Assembly: GCF_040712315.1 (NCBI RefSeq)
Contig: NC_134022.1
Coordinates: 8,018,673 to 8,082,672, forward strand
Direction of reading: 5' to 3'
Source: Castanea sativa
Lineage: Eukaryota > Streptophyta > Magnoliopsida > Fagales > Fagaceae
DNA: 64,000 nucleotides
This document shows, piece by piece, positions 1 to 14,000 of this stretch. The position numbers and the translations under genes are program-made. The notes under the pieces were generated by a model that had not been told where the DNA came from, searched no databases, and was given only the letters and a program-made list of their open reading frames with translations. Each line of letters opens with the position of its first letter. Position 1 is the first letter of the stretch.

Positions 1-2082
1 TACACTAATACAAAATAAAAAGCTAATAAAAAAAATAAAAGAAGTAACACTAATGCTTCCGTACAAGATAGAACATGACGATCAAACACACCAAGAATAA
101 AAGACAATCATTGAAAGGAGGCACGAAATAATGGCTTTGTGATATCACCAAACTGAAATCTGATTGATAGTCTATAATTATGTCAACAAATCCTGAATAA
201 AGCAATAGTCAACTTTGATATGTTTGAAAGTTTGATACACTCCTAGAAAGCAAGATTTTTAGCAATAAATATAGCAGCCTATTATCATAATACATCTACA
301 TGAATAGGAACATCAATGATGCAGGGCGTTTCAAGTAATTGCATCCTAATCTATGATTTCTTAAGCATTTGCCAATAGGATTTAGACACTTGTCAAGCAT
401 CTAGAAGGCTACCAATGCCAAACAACTAGTATAAGTACCAGATTGTAGTTACTTTTTGATTAGTCTTTGAATGCAATTACATAGATTAGCCCAGTGCAAT
501 TTTCAAGAGATGGATTTCTCTTAAGAAGGTTTTTTCCCACCTTGCTCCTTGTTCTAAGCATCTTGCATTTACTTTCTAAACCTAAACAAAAGCCCCCTTA
601 AAATCCCTGCATCAATCAATATCCCAGTCATGAGGGAGGGAATGGACGTGTAACATCTTGAAAGCAATATGAGTGATAACTCTATCCTCAGTTTTAGAAT
701 TAGTGCGGGCAACAACATTTTGCTTTTTAATACTTCATGTGACAAGATTGCTTCTAACGAAGGTAGTGAAGAACTACCACTTGTCCCAAAAGTTTAAGTT
801 GATAGAAAATAGGGATTTTCACTTAATGTAACAACCCCACCCTAACTATGTAGATATTGTCCACTTTGAGGCCCATACCTTTCACGGTTTTGTTCTCCCC
901 CGAATGCACACAACAATGGGAGAAAAGGTCTCTACACATTGAAGGGAGATCACTCCTTATAAGCACATCCCTAAGTGTTTCCCAGGCGATGTGGGACTCT
1001 AGGATTGCTTCTCCCACTGGTCCTTCGCAATCCACCTCCATTATGAGCACAAGCATAAGGGGAAGCACATGGGGATGTGCTTATTAAAAGTGATCTCCCT
1101 TCAATGTGTAGAGGTTTTTTCCCTCATTGCTGTGCACTTTGGGGGGAGAAAAAATTCATGAGGGGTATAGGCTCCAAAACAAACAATATTTACACAGTTG
1201 GGGGTGGGGTCGTTACAAATGGTATTAGTCATGCCCTAGCCGGAAGTGTGGGCCCCACATGAGAGGACGCGTGTGCCCATAAGAGGGGTGAATTGTGAAG
1301 GACCAGTGGGAGAAGTAATCCTAGAGTCCCACATCGCTAGGGAAGCACATGGGAATGTTCTTGTAAGAAGTGATCTCCCTTCAATGCGTAGAGGCTTTTT
1401 CCCTAGTCTTGTTAGAATCACTAAATCTATCACAGATAGAGAACAAAGGGCTTATACAACAGTTCTCGTCCAAGTTTACCCTTTAGATAACACAATATAT
1501 GACAAATTGAATTGAAGTGAGGTTGATGGGGAGCATACATATACTGACTAGCCACGCCAACAGCATAAGTAAAATCAGGACAGATAATAGTAAAATAAAT
1601 TAACTTCACAACCAGTCATCAACATCAGTAAACAAGTCACCTTGCTAACCATCAGGGGAAATGAAACCCTATTCTAGAAATTCCAAAATAAATACAAAAT
1701 AATAATAATAATAAATTCTTCCAATAACCATGGACAATTTCCCACATTACTATTCTACCTGTTCAAGGTCCATGCTTGGTTCAGGTTACTGGAGGCCTCC
1801 CCCCCTCGCCCCAAAAAATATCTCTTAACCACTTAAGCTTTTGGACTGAATGTCACCAACATGGCGGACCTTGATTTGACTGGGCGTCAATAACATGACT
1901 TTGTAATTCATTATCATATAGTAGAACAATGTAATGAATTGTTTCTATTATATATATATTCCAGCTTTACATTGTTAGGAAAAAAAATTACATAATTCAG
2001 ATGTTAAAGACCTTTTATAGGCCAAGTTCAATGACTGATTTTGGAGCTGTGAGCTTGTGTCTAAACACCATTGATTTTGCAG
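1..2082 (+). other. Intron of the VPS13-like gene (left part cut by window edge)
   Basis: The first recognisable exon opens right after a TTTTGCAG acceptor at 2075-2082, in phase 0. No VPS13-like reading frame was found to the left, so this stretch is taken as intron. It holds the inverted repeat cluster at 831-1411. Around 750-815 is a short piece similar to the TRIM LTR seen near 10 kb (TTGTCCCAAAAGTTTAAG). The rest is unremarkable AT-rich sequence. Confidence 0.6.
831..1411. repeat. Three copies of one dispersed repeat, one inverted
   Basis: The left copy (about 831-1040) is on the minus strand; the two others (about 1065-1218 and 1282-1411) read on the plus strand. Shared words include GTGATCTCCCTTCAATG, GAGTCCCACATCG and GGACCAGTGGGAGAAG, or their complements. 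Copies one and two together form a large imperfect inverted repeat centred near 1065. Copies carry many substitutions, so they are old. Family unknown; a retroelement remnant is possible. Open frames across it are not believable genes. Confidence 0.7.
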
Positions 2083-5000
2083 GCAATTTATGAGGTTGAG
2101 TTACCAATGGGTTGGGAATGGATTGATGATTGGCATTTGGACAAGACATCTACCAATGATGCTGATGGTTGGGTTTATGGTCCAGATGTTCAAAGGCTAA
2201 AATGGCCCGATTCTTTTGATCCTTCAAAGTTTGTGAACCACGCAAGGCAAAGGAGATGGATCAGGAGTAGAAAACAAATAATAGGTGAATTAAAGGACAT
2301 TTCTGTAGGACTGCTGAAACCTGGAGACACTGTTCCTCTTCCTCTGTCGGGTTTGTCACAATCTGGAATGTATGTCTTGCAATTAAGACCTTATAGTTCC
2401 ATTAGTCCTAGTGAATATACTTGGAGTTCTGTGGTAGATAGTCCTGGTCAAAAGGATTCTGGTAAGCCAAATGTATGTTCTGAACTCTCTGTATCAACCC
2501 TTATCGAGTCTGAGGAGCTGTTATACTGCACCCGGATAAGTGGAACTTCAACAAGTGGTTCACATAAATTGTGGTTCTGCTTGAGCATACAATCAACAGA
2601 GATTGCCAAAGACATCAATTGTGATCCTATTCAGGACTGGACTCTTGTCATCAAGTCTCCACTGTCTATTACGAATTTTCTTCCCCTTACAGCTGAATAT
2701 TCTGTTCTTGAGATGCAACCAAGTGGTCATTTTGTTGACTGTTCTAGAGGAATATTTGGTCCAGGAAAAACTGAAAAGGTTTACAGTGCTGACATAAGAA
2801 ATCCGTTGTTCTTCTCACTACTTCCGCAAAGAGGATGGCTTCCTATGCATGTAAGAGTTGTATTCTTGTGCTGTTTCTGCTGGAATGTTTTCTTTCTTCA
2901 GATTTAGGAGTCACATTTGACCCTTTAATTTTTTTTGGTTGTTATAGGAAGCTGTTCCTTTATCTGATCCTCAACGAATTCCATCTAAAACATTAAGTTT
3001 GAGAAGTTCAATATCTGGAAGGTTCCAATATCTGCTTCACACTTTATCTCACACTTCTTTGTTATTTTTTAGTCTTTTCCTTATTAAGTTCCGTGTATTG
3101 TTTAACTTTTGCCTATATATTGAAGTCTTTTATTTTTTATTTTTTCTATTGTGCTCCTAAATAATGACATATTCAGGATCGTTCAAGTCATTCTTGAGAA
3201 GAATTATGACCAAGAACAGCCATTGCTGGCAAAGATCGTTAGAGTCTATGCTCCTTATTGGTTTGAAGTTGCTAGATGTCCCCCACTTACATTTAGGCTC
3301 CTAGATTTGTCAGGGAAGAAAGATACAAAGAGGATTGGTCTTCATTTTCTGTCTAAGAAGAAAAACGAAGTATTATTTGAGGAGATAACTGAAGAAGAAA
3401 TAATTGAAGGTTGCACATTAGCTTCTGCTTTGAATTTTAATATGTTGGGTCTCTCAGTGTCAATTGCCCAATCTGGCCAAGAACATTTTGGACCTGTTGA
3501 AGATCTTTCTCCTCTTGGTGACATGGTATTTTCAATATCAATCCTATTTGATTCCATCATATGTTCAAGCAAAGGTAGAATGTTTGTTAAGAACAAATTT
3601 TCTTTTGTCTTTAGGATGGGTCATCAAGTCTCTATGCTTATGATGCTGATGGCTACTGCATACAGCTTTTTATCTCTACAAAACCATGCGCTTATCAATC
3701 TGTTCCTACAAAGGTAGCTAAGAAGTTGGGAGCTTCATATAAATCATGTTAAGTTATGTAGTTTCTGACTTGTTATCCTGTTCTTAGGTAATTTCTGTCC
3801 GACCATTCATGACATTTACAAACAGACTTGGCCAAGACATATATATTAAGTTTTGCAGTGAAGATGCACCTAAGGTTCTTCGTGCTTCTGATTCAAGAAT
3901 ATCCTTTGTACATCATAAAACAGGTGGTTTAGATAAGCTCCAGGTTAGTAGACTGGTTGCTGTTGCAGTACTGTTAACCTCTTATGCATGTTTCACCACT
4001 CATTGGTGTGCCTTTACCTACTTAAAGATTTTTTACTATCAATTTACCTTGAAATATCACACCCTTTTGAATTTGATATTATATCAAGTTTTGAATGCTT
4101 TCTTATTATGGGATTGTGTTTGGTAAGCATCTTGAGAGTGTATGGCTAGATATTTAATTTGGTTGCTGTGGCAAGAGTTCCTTGGTAGAAGTGTGTAATG
4201 GCTCCCATGATAAGTGGGTATGTTGGTTAGATTTAGAGTTTGGTAGTCTAAATGACGAAAGTTTTGTACTCCTATCAAAGGGATTTTGATGAATAAAATT
4301 TCTATTGAAATTGTCTCCATGGTCTGGTGGTTACTCTGGCCAACCCTAGTTGTTGACTTCTAGTGGTTTTCTCATGCTGCTTGCTAACTCCAAGCAAGCC
4401 TAGGTTCTGACTTTTTGGTTATTTATCTTTAATTTTCCTGTTATTTAGTTTTTCTGTTGCAAAATTTTGGTTCATCCTGCATAAAATCTGGTATAAGAGC
4501 AAAATCCAGTCCATAGAGTGGTTAGAGAAGCAATATCCACTTGGGAAGCCTAAGGTTAAGGCAAAGTCCAAGAAGAAGTATCCATGGTAGTTAATTATGT
4601 TTTTATATTTTATTTTATCTTTTATTGGTTATTCTAGAGTCAAGGATATTTTAGTAATTCTATAATTGTTGGGTACAGACCTTTGTTGTGGGCCCTTAGG
4701 TTTTATTTTATAAAGTAATAAATCTTATTTAGTTTATGGGTATTTAATATTTATGTGTGGGCTTTGGTTGAATTCAATTAGGGTTTGGTTTACTAGTGAA
4801 AGTAGGAGTCCTAGTTCTATTAGAAGTTAAGATTTTGGGTCTATACAAGTGTGTGATTGTATTCAAAAAAGGAGTTGATCAATAAAATATTTAGTGATTT
4901 TTAGCATTGAGGCATGTTGGCATTATTGCATTTCCTTTCTTTTCTCTCACTCTTTTTCTTTCTTTTTGATATTCTGTCACCATGCACAGATGCCGTGCAT

Positions 5001-8000
5001 GCACATGTTCATGCTACTGTTCATATACACTGTTCACAGTACTATTCACTGATTGTGGGGAAATTTGATTTCCGTTTTTTTCCCCCTTTTCAACCCTAAA
5101 TCATGCTTTTTTCTTCCCGACTGAATCCTATTCATTCTTCAACGCTAAACACCCTTTTAAAAAGTTCTAGACCCTTGATCCCCAAATCCTCCTAAACCTT
5201 AACCCTCCACATGCACATGTAGACAAATTCCCTAATTTATCCTATGTCAACTCAAAAAGCTGTCAAACAAGATTCACAGAGAAGGGAAATAAAAGAAATC
5301 AAAAGAAAACAAGGGTTAGATTAAACTAATAAAATTTGATAAAAAGTTGCATGGCTATTGCTGTTATGAGATGTTATAAGATTGTTCTTCAAATCTTGAG
5401 GAAGACCCCTTCCCATTTAAATTGCCAATCCTTTTAAAGTTAGGTGTGAAACATGTGGCATTTGTCTGATTGTTTTGTAGTTTACATGAGTTTTCTGGGA
5501 CCATTGGATTTTTTAAATGCTATGTGTCTCACTTCTTGCTCAAAATTTGAGGGAATCAGAGAATTTTAATGGTCGGGCAGCTTCTCCGTTGTTTGTAATT
5601 CCATTTTTTATGTATGAAATCACTAACTTTTATGTGCATAGAATATCCCTCCCATTCATGATTATTATATCTTTAATGATCTTAAGGTAATCATTGTATA
5701 TTAATTTGGTCAAGTTTTCATAACATACGTCAGGTCCGATTAGATGATACCAATTGGTCATTTCCTGTACAAATTGTAAAAGAGGATACCATATTCCTGG
5801 TTTTGAGGGGGCCCAACGGTGATCGAAGATTTTTGCGAACAGAAATTCGAGGTTATGAAGAAGGATCACGTTTTATCGTTGTATTCCGTCTTGGATCAGC
5901 CAATGGTCCTATCAGGTGCGTTTCCTTCAAGCTTAGTTATGTACATAGCAAAATAAAAATCCATGTTAGGAATCTACCAGTGCTTCTACACACACATTCA
6001 GTGATTCACATGCAAAAGATTTTCTTAAACAGAATTGAGAACAGATCACGTGGTAAAACAATCAGCATTTGCCAATCTGGATTTGGTGAAGATGCCTGGA
6101 TTCAGTTGCAACCTCTTTCAACCACCAATTTCTCTTGGGAGGATCCCTATGGCCAAAAATTCATAGATGCTAAAGTTGCTGGTGATGATAGCAATAGTGT
6201 CTGGAAACTCAATTTGGAAAGGAGTGGATTAATTTCTGCACAGGAGCAGGAACTAGGATTGCGTTTCCTAGTTGTTGAAATGGATGATATCACGGTTGCT
6301 AGGTTCATGGATGGCAGGACACCAGGGTCAAGTTCACATGAAGAGATTACGAGTCCAACACTGGCTAGAATCCATGGAAATTCTCAAATAAAGAGCATGG
6401 TGCAGAGCAATGCTGCACCTGTGGAGCTCATAATTGAGTTGGGGGTTGTTGGGGTTTCTGTTGTTGACCAAAGACCAAAAGAGATTTCCTACTTGTACTT
6501 GGAGCGAGTTTCCATTTCATATTCAACTGGCTATGATGGTGGGACAACTAGCAGGTAAGGGAATTTTATGCATGTTTTAGTCCTTTTTCCCATAACCCGA
6601 GGCACAGAAAAAATTCATGGCTTCTACTTCTCTGTAGTCACAATGAGCTTATGAGTTTTCTCATCATGATTGAACTAATAGTCTCCCGTACTCCCACAAG
6701 ATACGCAATTTAGGGTTATTGATTTTTCTGCTTTCTGTTTATCTCCTTTTGGGTGATAGTAGACCATTTGACTGCAAAACTTTGGATAGTTCCTTTGTCC
6801 GGTGGGAAACAGTCCACACATTGCAAAGAATTTTTTTTTTTTTTTTTTCAGATGATTTACATAAAATTGTGCTGATTTAATCGACACTGGTACATTCGGT
6901 TGTTTTGTGGGAGAACAAGATAAGGGTGCAATGTTTCATGAAGTTGCAAATGTTATCCCTGTTTCCCTCCATCTTAGATTGACTGTTACTAGTCCTGTGT
7001 TCTTTTTATTGTGGGTGAATATCATCAAGGCAACATTGTAACTTCTTTTTTCTTTTGAAGTGGCCCCAAGGAAGGGGGAGAGGAGTTGGGGAGGAAAGAG
7101 TGGGACAATAACCATTGGACTTAGAGCATTGGTGTCATTGGAGTTCACCTGTGGTTTTTTTTTTCTTTCTTTATCTCTTTATAATTAGTATATTCTTTAA
7201 TAATGATAAAATATCACCTATTGCAAGAGCTTAATATTTTTCTGAATATATTTTATAACTTTTTAAATGGGAGGTAAAGTAGAAACAAGGTTTGAACCCA
7301 GGATCACTTGCTCTACTTTCCTGATAAATCCCCACTTGTCTTAAAAGTCTAAGTTAAGAAATGATAAATTTAATCTTTTAACCATTATTTTTTTTTTTTG
7401 AGAAGTAATCTTTTAACCATTATTATAACCAAATAGAAACTTGTTGGGTCTCTTTTCCTTTTTGATGTCTTTGGATGGAGGTAGACCGTCAAATATGTAT
7501 TGATTTGATATGTGTGTGAGCCTGTGTTTGTGTCTACAGTTATAGATAACAACAAGCCAATCCTTCTTGTGAAATGAGAGAATTCCTAGTTTTTAAAAAT
7601 TGTGAATTTAATCATTATTCTCCATTCCTTCTTAGGTGTGGGCTCAAACTCCCCCTTAATAAATGGGCCCAACATGCATATTTTTTTACTTTTAAATTGA
7701 AGGTAGAGTCGAAGCAGGGTTCAAATTCAGGTCTGGTTCAATGATAAATTATCACTTGTTCTAAAAGTCTATGATGTTAGAAAATGGTGAATTTAATCAT
7801 TTAACCATTATCTAACCAAATAGAAACTTATTGGGTCTCTTCTTTTTTTTCTGGGTGGTAGACCTTCAAATATGTGTCTTGATTTCCTGAGAGCCCATGT
7901 TTGTGTATAAACAGTCATAGATAACAATGAGAAAATCCTTTGAGTGAAATGAGAGAATTCTCTCTGTTATTGTTGACTATGCAATTTCATCTCTTAATTG

Positions 8001-11000
8001 CGTTACATTAATTTTATTATGATGCTTCATCTCTACAACTTCTGTGTCTTTCGTTTATGCTAGGTTCAAACTGATACTGGGTCATCTGCAGCTGGATAAC
8101 CAGCTGCCTCTAACTCTAATGCCAGTGCTCTTGGCTCCTGATCAGACATCTGATGTGAATCATCCGGTGTTCAAGATGACTATTACAATTCGCAATGAAA
8201 ATAGCGATGGCATACTGGTCTTCCCATATGTATATATTCGGGTAATGCTTCATTAAATAGAATGCTTGGGGTGTAGTTTACTACATTGTATACATGAGAA
8301 GGTATATGTCCATCATCTCATCATCACCCATGTTGACATAATAGGTAACTGAGACTTGTTGGAGGCTGAATATTCATGAACCAATTATTTGGGCACTGGT
8401 GGATTTCTACAATAATCTTCAGCTAGATCGCATTCCCCAAAGTTCAAGTGTCACTGAAGTTGATCCTGAGATACGTATTGAGTAAGAAATATGGCTTTCT
8501 TCCCACCAGTTGAATTGTAAAGTATGAAAAATTAGGGTTAAGAGAGAAGAAAAGAGGAAGAGAAGAATAGAGAGACAGATACAAAAGAAAGAAACAAAGG
8601 TTTAGGGAATAATCAATCAAGCCGATACCTTAGAACATATTTATATTAGAATTATATGGCAAGATTACAAGAATACCCTTACGCTAATATAAAATAACAA
8701 GTGAATTGAAAAAAATAACAACAGTAATTCTAACATCACCATAATTTACCAGAGGTGCAGTTTCAATTTGATTGCCCAAAAGATTATCTTGATATGCAAT
8801 TTGGTCAGACCTGTTGGCTGAGTGGTGTGCAAGATTTTGTATCGTTTGCCAAAATATCCAGCAGCTGCTGCAGTCTCTGTGATTTCTATTTTATCATGTG
8901 TTTGTTTCATGTATTCTCCTACCACGTGCCAGATAATTTGCATCATTGACTATCTAGGACATGGGAATTAGAAAAGAACTAAAGTTGTCAATATTATGTC
9001 AGTACATGCATATGAATGGTCTTGATAACAATTTTGCAATCCCCCTCCCCCCCCCCCCCCATACCAGTCTTTTAACCTCTGGTAATTTATAGTTTCTTAT
9101 TTATAATAAAGTTGAATATAAAAAAATGTTATTTCTCAATGATTGAATAACAATTTCTTATGATGTAAGTAGTAGGTTTCTTGCTAAATTTTTTCTCTAC
9201 TACTGACAAAATAATATTTTGTGATTAGATTTGGAGATCTTATGATTCCCCCCCCCCCCCCCCCTTTTTTCAGCCTAATAGATGTTTCAGAATTAAGGCT
9301 GAAGTTGTCACTTGAGACAGCACCAGTTCAGAGACCAAAAGGGGTTCTAGGTGTGTGGAGTCCCATCTTGTCAGCTGTTGGAAATGCATTCAAGATTCAG
9401 GTCAGGTGGCTGACTTATCTGGGAAACAGATTGCTTCCATATTGCATATTCTAATTCCTCCATGTTATTTATAATGGGAAGTATGAGATGTTACCAAAAT
9501 TTGATTTCCTTTTATTTTCCTGGATGGAGTTGATTTATTTTAATAAAATAATATGCAAATGGTTTAGATAATACTGTGTGGTGCGCAATACATGCATTTT
9601 GGCCATGATGACCTAAATTTTATTTCCCTTTCTTTTCCTGGATGGAGATGTTCTGTTTGAACAAAGATAGATGAAAAAGTTGTAGATAATACTCTTTTAG
9701 ATTTTGGTGTTCATTACAGGCATTTTGGCCAAAATTAGACTTTACCTCCTGAACAATTGCTATAAGCAGAAGCACTTTCCTTATGGCAGTTTGGTGGACC
9801 CTAGTATTCTGTTCTGCCCACATCATTCCAACTTCCAGAGAGTATTAGTCCAACAAAGAATTAAATCTTTTTCCAGATTTCTTTAGCATGCAATTGGAAA
9901 TATGATTCTGCTCTGTTACAGCTCTGCAAATAGATACATTATGTTTAGCTTGTGAATCCCACTGCTGTCTTTAAAATATATTTTATTTCTGATAATTCAC
10001 CAATTGTCTCAAGTGCTTAAGCTGTTAAGCTTTTAGGAAATGGTGGATTTAATCATTTAACCATAATTCTAACACTCCCTCTCACGTGTGGGCCCAAACT
10101 CCCTCTTAATAAGTGTTTGCTTGAAAACAACTTATTTAAATTTTTGCTTAAAATACTGTAGATAAAAGGTAAAATTTTAATAAAATAAGTAAGTTACTCA
10201 TTTAGGACCCACAAATAGTAGGAAAAATAAGTAATAAGTTGGATTATAAGTGCATCCCAAACGGGCACTAAGTGAGGCCCAACATGTGAGCTTTTAACAT
10301 TTTAAATGGGAGGTAAAGTGGGGAGAGGGATTGAACTTATTAAATTACCCATTGTCCCAAAAGCTTAAACTATTAAGAAATGGTGAATTTAATCACATAT
10401 CCACAATTCTAACACTCCCCCTCATGTGTGGGCCTAAACCTTCCCTTAACAAGAGAGGGCCCAACACGTGAGATTTTTAACATTTTAAATGGGAGGTAGA
10501 GTAAAGCTAGAGATCAAACTCAAAATCTCCCCTCATGTGTGAGATCAAACTCCCTTTTAATAGGTTAGGCCCAACACATGAGATTTTAAATAAGAGGTAG
10601 AGTGGATGAGGCAGGGAACGAACTAAGGACCTCATGCTTTGATACCAAGTTAAATTATTGATTCTCCCAAAAGTTTTAGCTATCAGAAAATGGTGAATTT
10701 AATCACATAACCATAGTTCTAACAGAAGCAATGTAATGACACATCGGGAGTGGCTTAGAGCACCTGCTGAATGAACCAAATTTACCTGTGGAAGTCTTCA
10801 CCCAATTGCATCTTGAGCAGTGTTGTGGCAAAGTACCATTCACCTAAGTGCTGAAGGCGAGCACCTTGGGAAACGTTCTTGATGCTTGAAGCAATTGCCC
10901 CTCTAAAAGTTCCTAAATTTTAGTGATGGACTAAATAAATAATTTAGTGAAATGGTTTGTTAGGCTTCAGTAAAGGGATAATTTAGCTATTTGCAAGAAG

Positions 11001-14000
11001 GGAGTCTATAGAATCAATAAAATTAGGTTGTGTGGTGGGTCCTAACAAGCCAACAAAAAGGCAAAAAAAGTCTGACGTAATAAAATAAGGCAGATCACAG
11101 GTGACGTGTTTATTGGACCAGCTTCTATCTATTATTGTACAAACTCACTCAATTAATCTTCATAATAACATTCATAGATTGAGTTCATAATATGTATATT
11201 AATTATTTTATCTACATCAACAATGAAAAAGTTTTAGTCCCAAAATTTTCGGGGCTTGCTATGGATCCTCAACAAGATTTGTCAAGGTCAATCACATATA
11301 TTCTTATCCTCCATTGTATTCTATCCAAAATCAGTCTTTATTTTTTCCTTAATTAACATGTCTTACTGGTGCATTAATCTCTCTCCTCTACCCATGAACA
11401 AACCATTTCAAGCGACTTTTTCTTATCTTTTCATCAATAGGGATTACCCCTATCTTTAAGCTGAGGATTTCTCCATTTTGAATCCTATCTTTCCATTTAT
11501 TTCTATTATCCCCATCTTAGCATTCTCATTTCAGCTACACTCTACTATCTATCCAGTAACAATTCCAGCTACCATTTGTAATTGCTGCTGAGACTCTTGG
11601 ATGTAAGTTAAGGACAAAATTTTATACTCTTCTTTTTGCATTTTGTTTAAAGTAGAGGACCTCTGGAAGTGTTAATTATCATACTGTGAAGATTTCAGTT
11701 CCCATCACCAATGTAACACTTGATATGGCCTAGCAACCTGCCTGAACTTGAGAATTGGTCCCAAGTAAAATCCATTGGTCCTTGCAACAGGAAAAATATC
11801 TCAAAGGAAGAAATAATATAACTTTGTTAGATTATGGTCAGGTTTAGCGATTAAATTATTCATCTATTAATAGTGCGAGCTTTTAGGACAATTAATATAA
11901 CGAAATTTATTTTCTAGTTTCAGAAACAATATTGTCTCTGATACAAGACATATCTGTTACCATCTTATAAACCTAGTGGCCTAGTGGTTGGAGGCTTGGG
12001 ATGAGCTGTAGGCCCAGACATTCTGGGTTTGATCCCCCAATGGCACTTCTCCTGGATTGCCTGATACATGATTCTGGCGAGTGGGGTCATGTATCCATGG
12101 TATACTCTCCAGGGGTGGGTCCTAAGGGCCCTTGGTGAGGTTCTATGTCATCAAAAAAAATTATATAAAAATATTTTATTTTCTACCAGTGTGTGTTTTG
12201 CCAATCAAATTCTGTAGTATTTTGTACGGGCACAATAATAATTTTCTTTTATAAAAAAAAAAAATTATGCTACTTTCTTTTAACATCTCAAGGAGAAAAT
12301 TTACTATATAAGTGTGAGGTTAAGATACAAGTTATTCCTTTTTTTTTTTTTTTTTTATTTAATGCTGCAAACTCCATTTTCTGAGTTAATGACTAGAATT
12401 GGAGATAACACTGAATGTTGCAATATTTTCCTTAAAGATGTTATTGATATATGGTTACTGGTCCCTATAACATTGGAATTCCTTTATTCCAGGTGCATCT
12501 AAGGAGGGTAATGCAGAGAGACAGATTCATGCGGAAAAGTTCCATTGTTCCTGCCATTGGAAACCGAATCTGGAGGGATCTGATCCACAATCCTTTACAT
12601 TTGATATTTTCAATAGATGTTCTTGGTATGACAAGTTCAACATTGGCTTCTCTTAGTAAAGGATTTGCAGAACTTTCAACAGATGGGCAGTTTCTGCAAT
12701 TACGTTCAAAGCAGGTAAATTTTTCTTTCTCTTAAGCAGCAGACCTACTAGTGCAATGTAAATCAGAAATATGATACAGTATGAGATCAGGTCTGGTCAA
12801 GGAGAATCACTGGGGTGGGTGATGGGATTATTCAAGGAACTGAAGCTCTTGCACAAGGTTTTGCTTTTGGGATGTCTGGAGTAGTTACAAAGCCTGTAGA
12901 GAGTGCCCGAGAGAATGGTGTTTTGGGCCTTGCTCGTGGGCTTGGACATGCTTTTCTAGGATTTGTTGTACAACCAGTGAGTGGAGCATTAGATTTTTTC
13001 TCGTTGACTGTTGAAGGAATTGGTGCAAGTTGTTCCAAATGCTTAGAGGTATTCAGTAGCAAGACCACTTACCAAAGAATCAGAAACCCAAGGGCTATCC
13101 ATGCCAATGGTGTACTTAGAGAGTATTGTGAGAGAGAAGCTACAGGACAGGTACAATTGCCATTGCTTTTCTGTTAATTTTATGTGCTATAATGAATTTC
13201 TTTTCATTTGCATGTAACTCTTCAGTAGAGTACCCTGTACACTTTACAACCATAATTAGGAATAGTAAATCAACCTTCTATATAGATTTTGAAAGTTGAG
13301 AGGTGAAATATTGGGCTAAATCTGTGTGACTTAGTGGCTTTGGAGTTCTGAAATTACTATATCTGCAATTCTTTACTCAAAATAACAGCATGCTTTAGAT
13401 ACTTAAAAGAGATGTATGCATGTAATTTGAATCATTATCTGTCGGTTGATCAATTGTGTTTGTAGGAAATCTGTCAGTAAAATTCTTGATGTTTCTTCAT
13501 CTCTCTCTCTTGTTTCTAGATGATACTGTTCCTTGCAGAAGCAAGTCGGCATTTTGGTTGTACTGAAATTTTCAAGGAGCCCTCAAAATTTGCTTGGTCT
13601 GATTATTATGAAGAGTATTTTTTTGTTTCTTACAACATGATTGTTCTAGTGACCAATAAACGAGTCATGCTGCTACAGGTTAGCAAAGGACTCTTATCTA
13701 TTGATACCTTATTTATTATGTTTGAAGTCAGTTACCAAACATTAAAAATAAATAAATGGACTGTATGATTTATGTATGCTTGATATTCACTCATGCTTTC
13801 TTTTCTTCAACTTAGTGTCTGGCTCGAGACAAGTTAAATAAAAAACCTTGCAAGATTATGTGGGATGTTCCATGGGAAGAGCTCATGGCAGTGGAATTGG
13901 CAAAGGCAGGATGTAACCAGCCTTCTCACTTGATCCTCCATCTCAAAAATTTTAGAAGATCAGAAAATTTTGTCCGAGTCATCAAGTGTGGAGTTGAAGA

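Noticed and set aside
857..1515. Several overlapping frames of 61-89 codons
   Set aside because: All fall within copies of one dispersed repeat and reflect its inverted arrangement.
3944..5733. Missing exon in the long VPS13 intron
   Set aside because: The flanking exons join directly as KLQ-VRLDD, as expected for the family, and the intron content is repeat-like.
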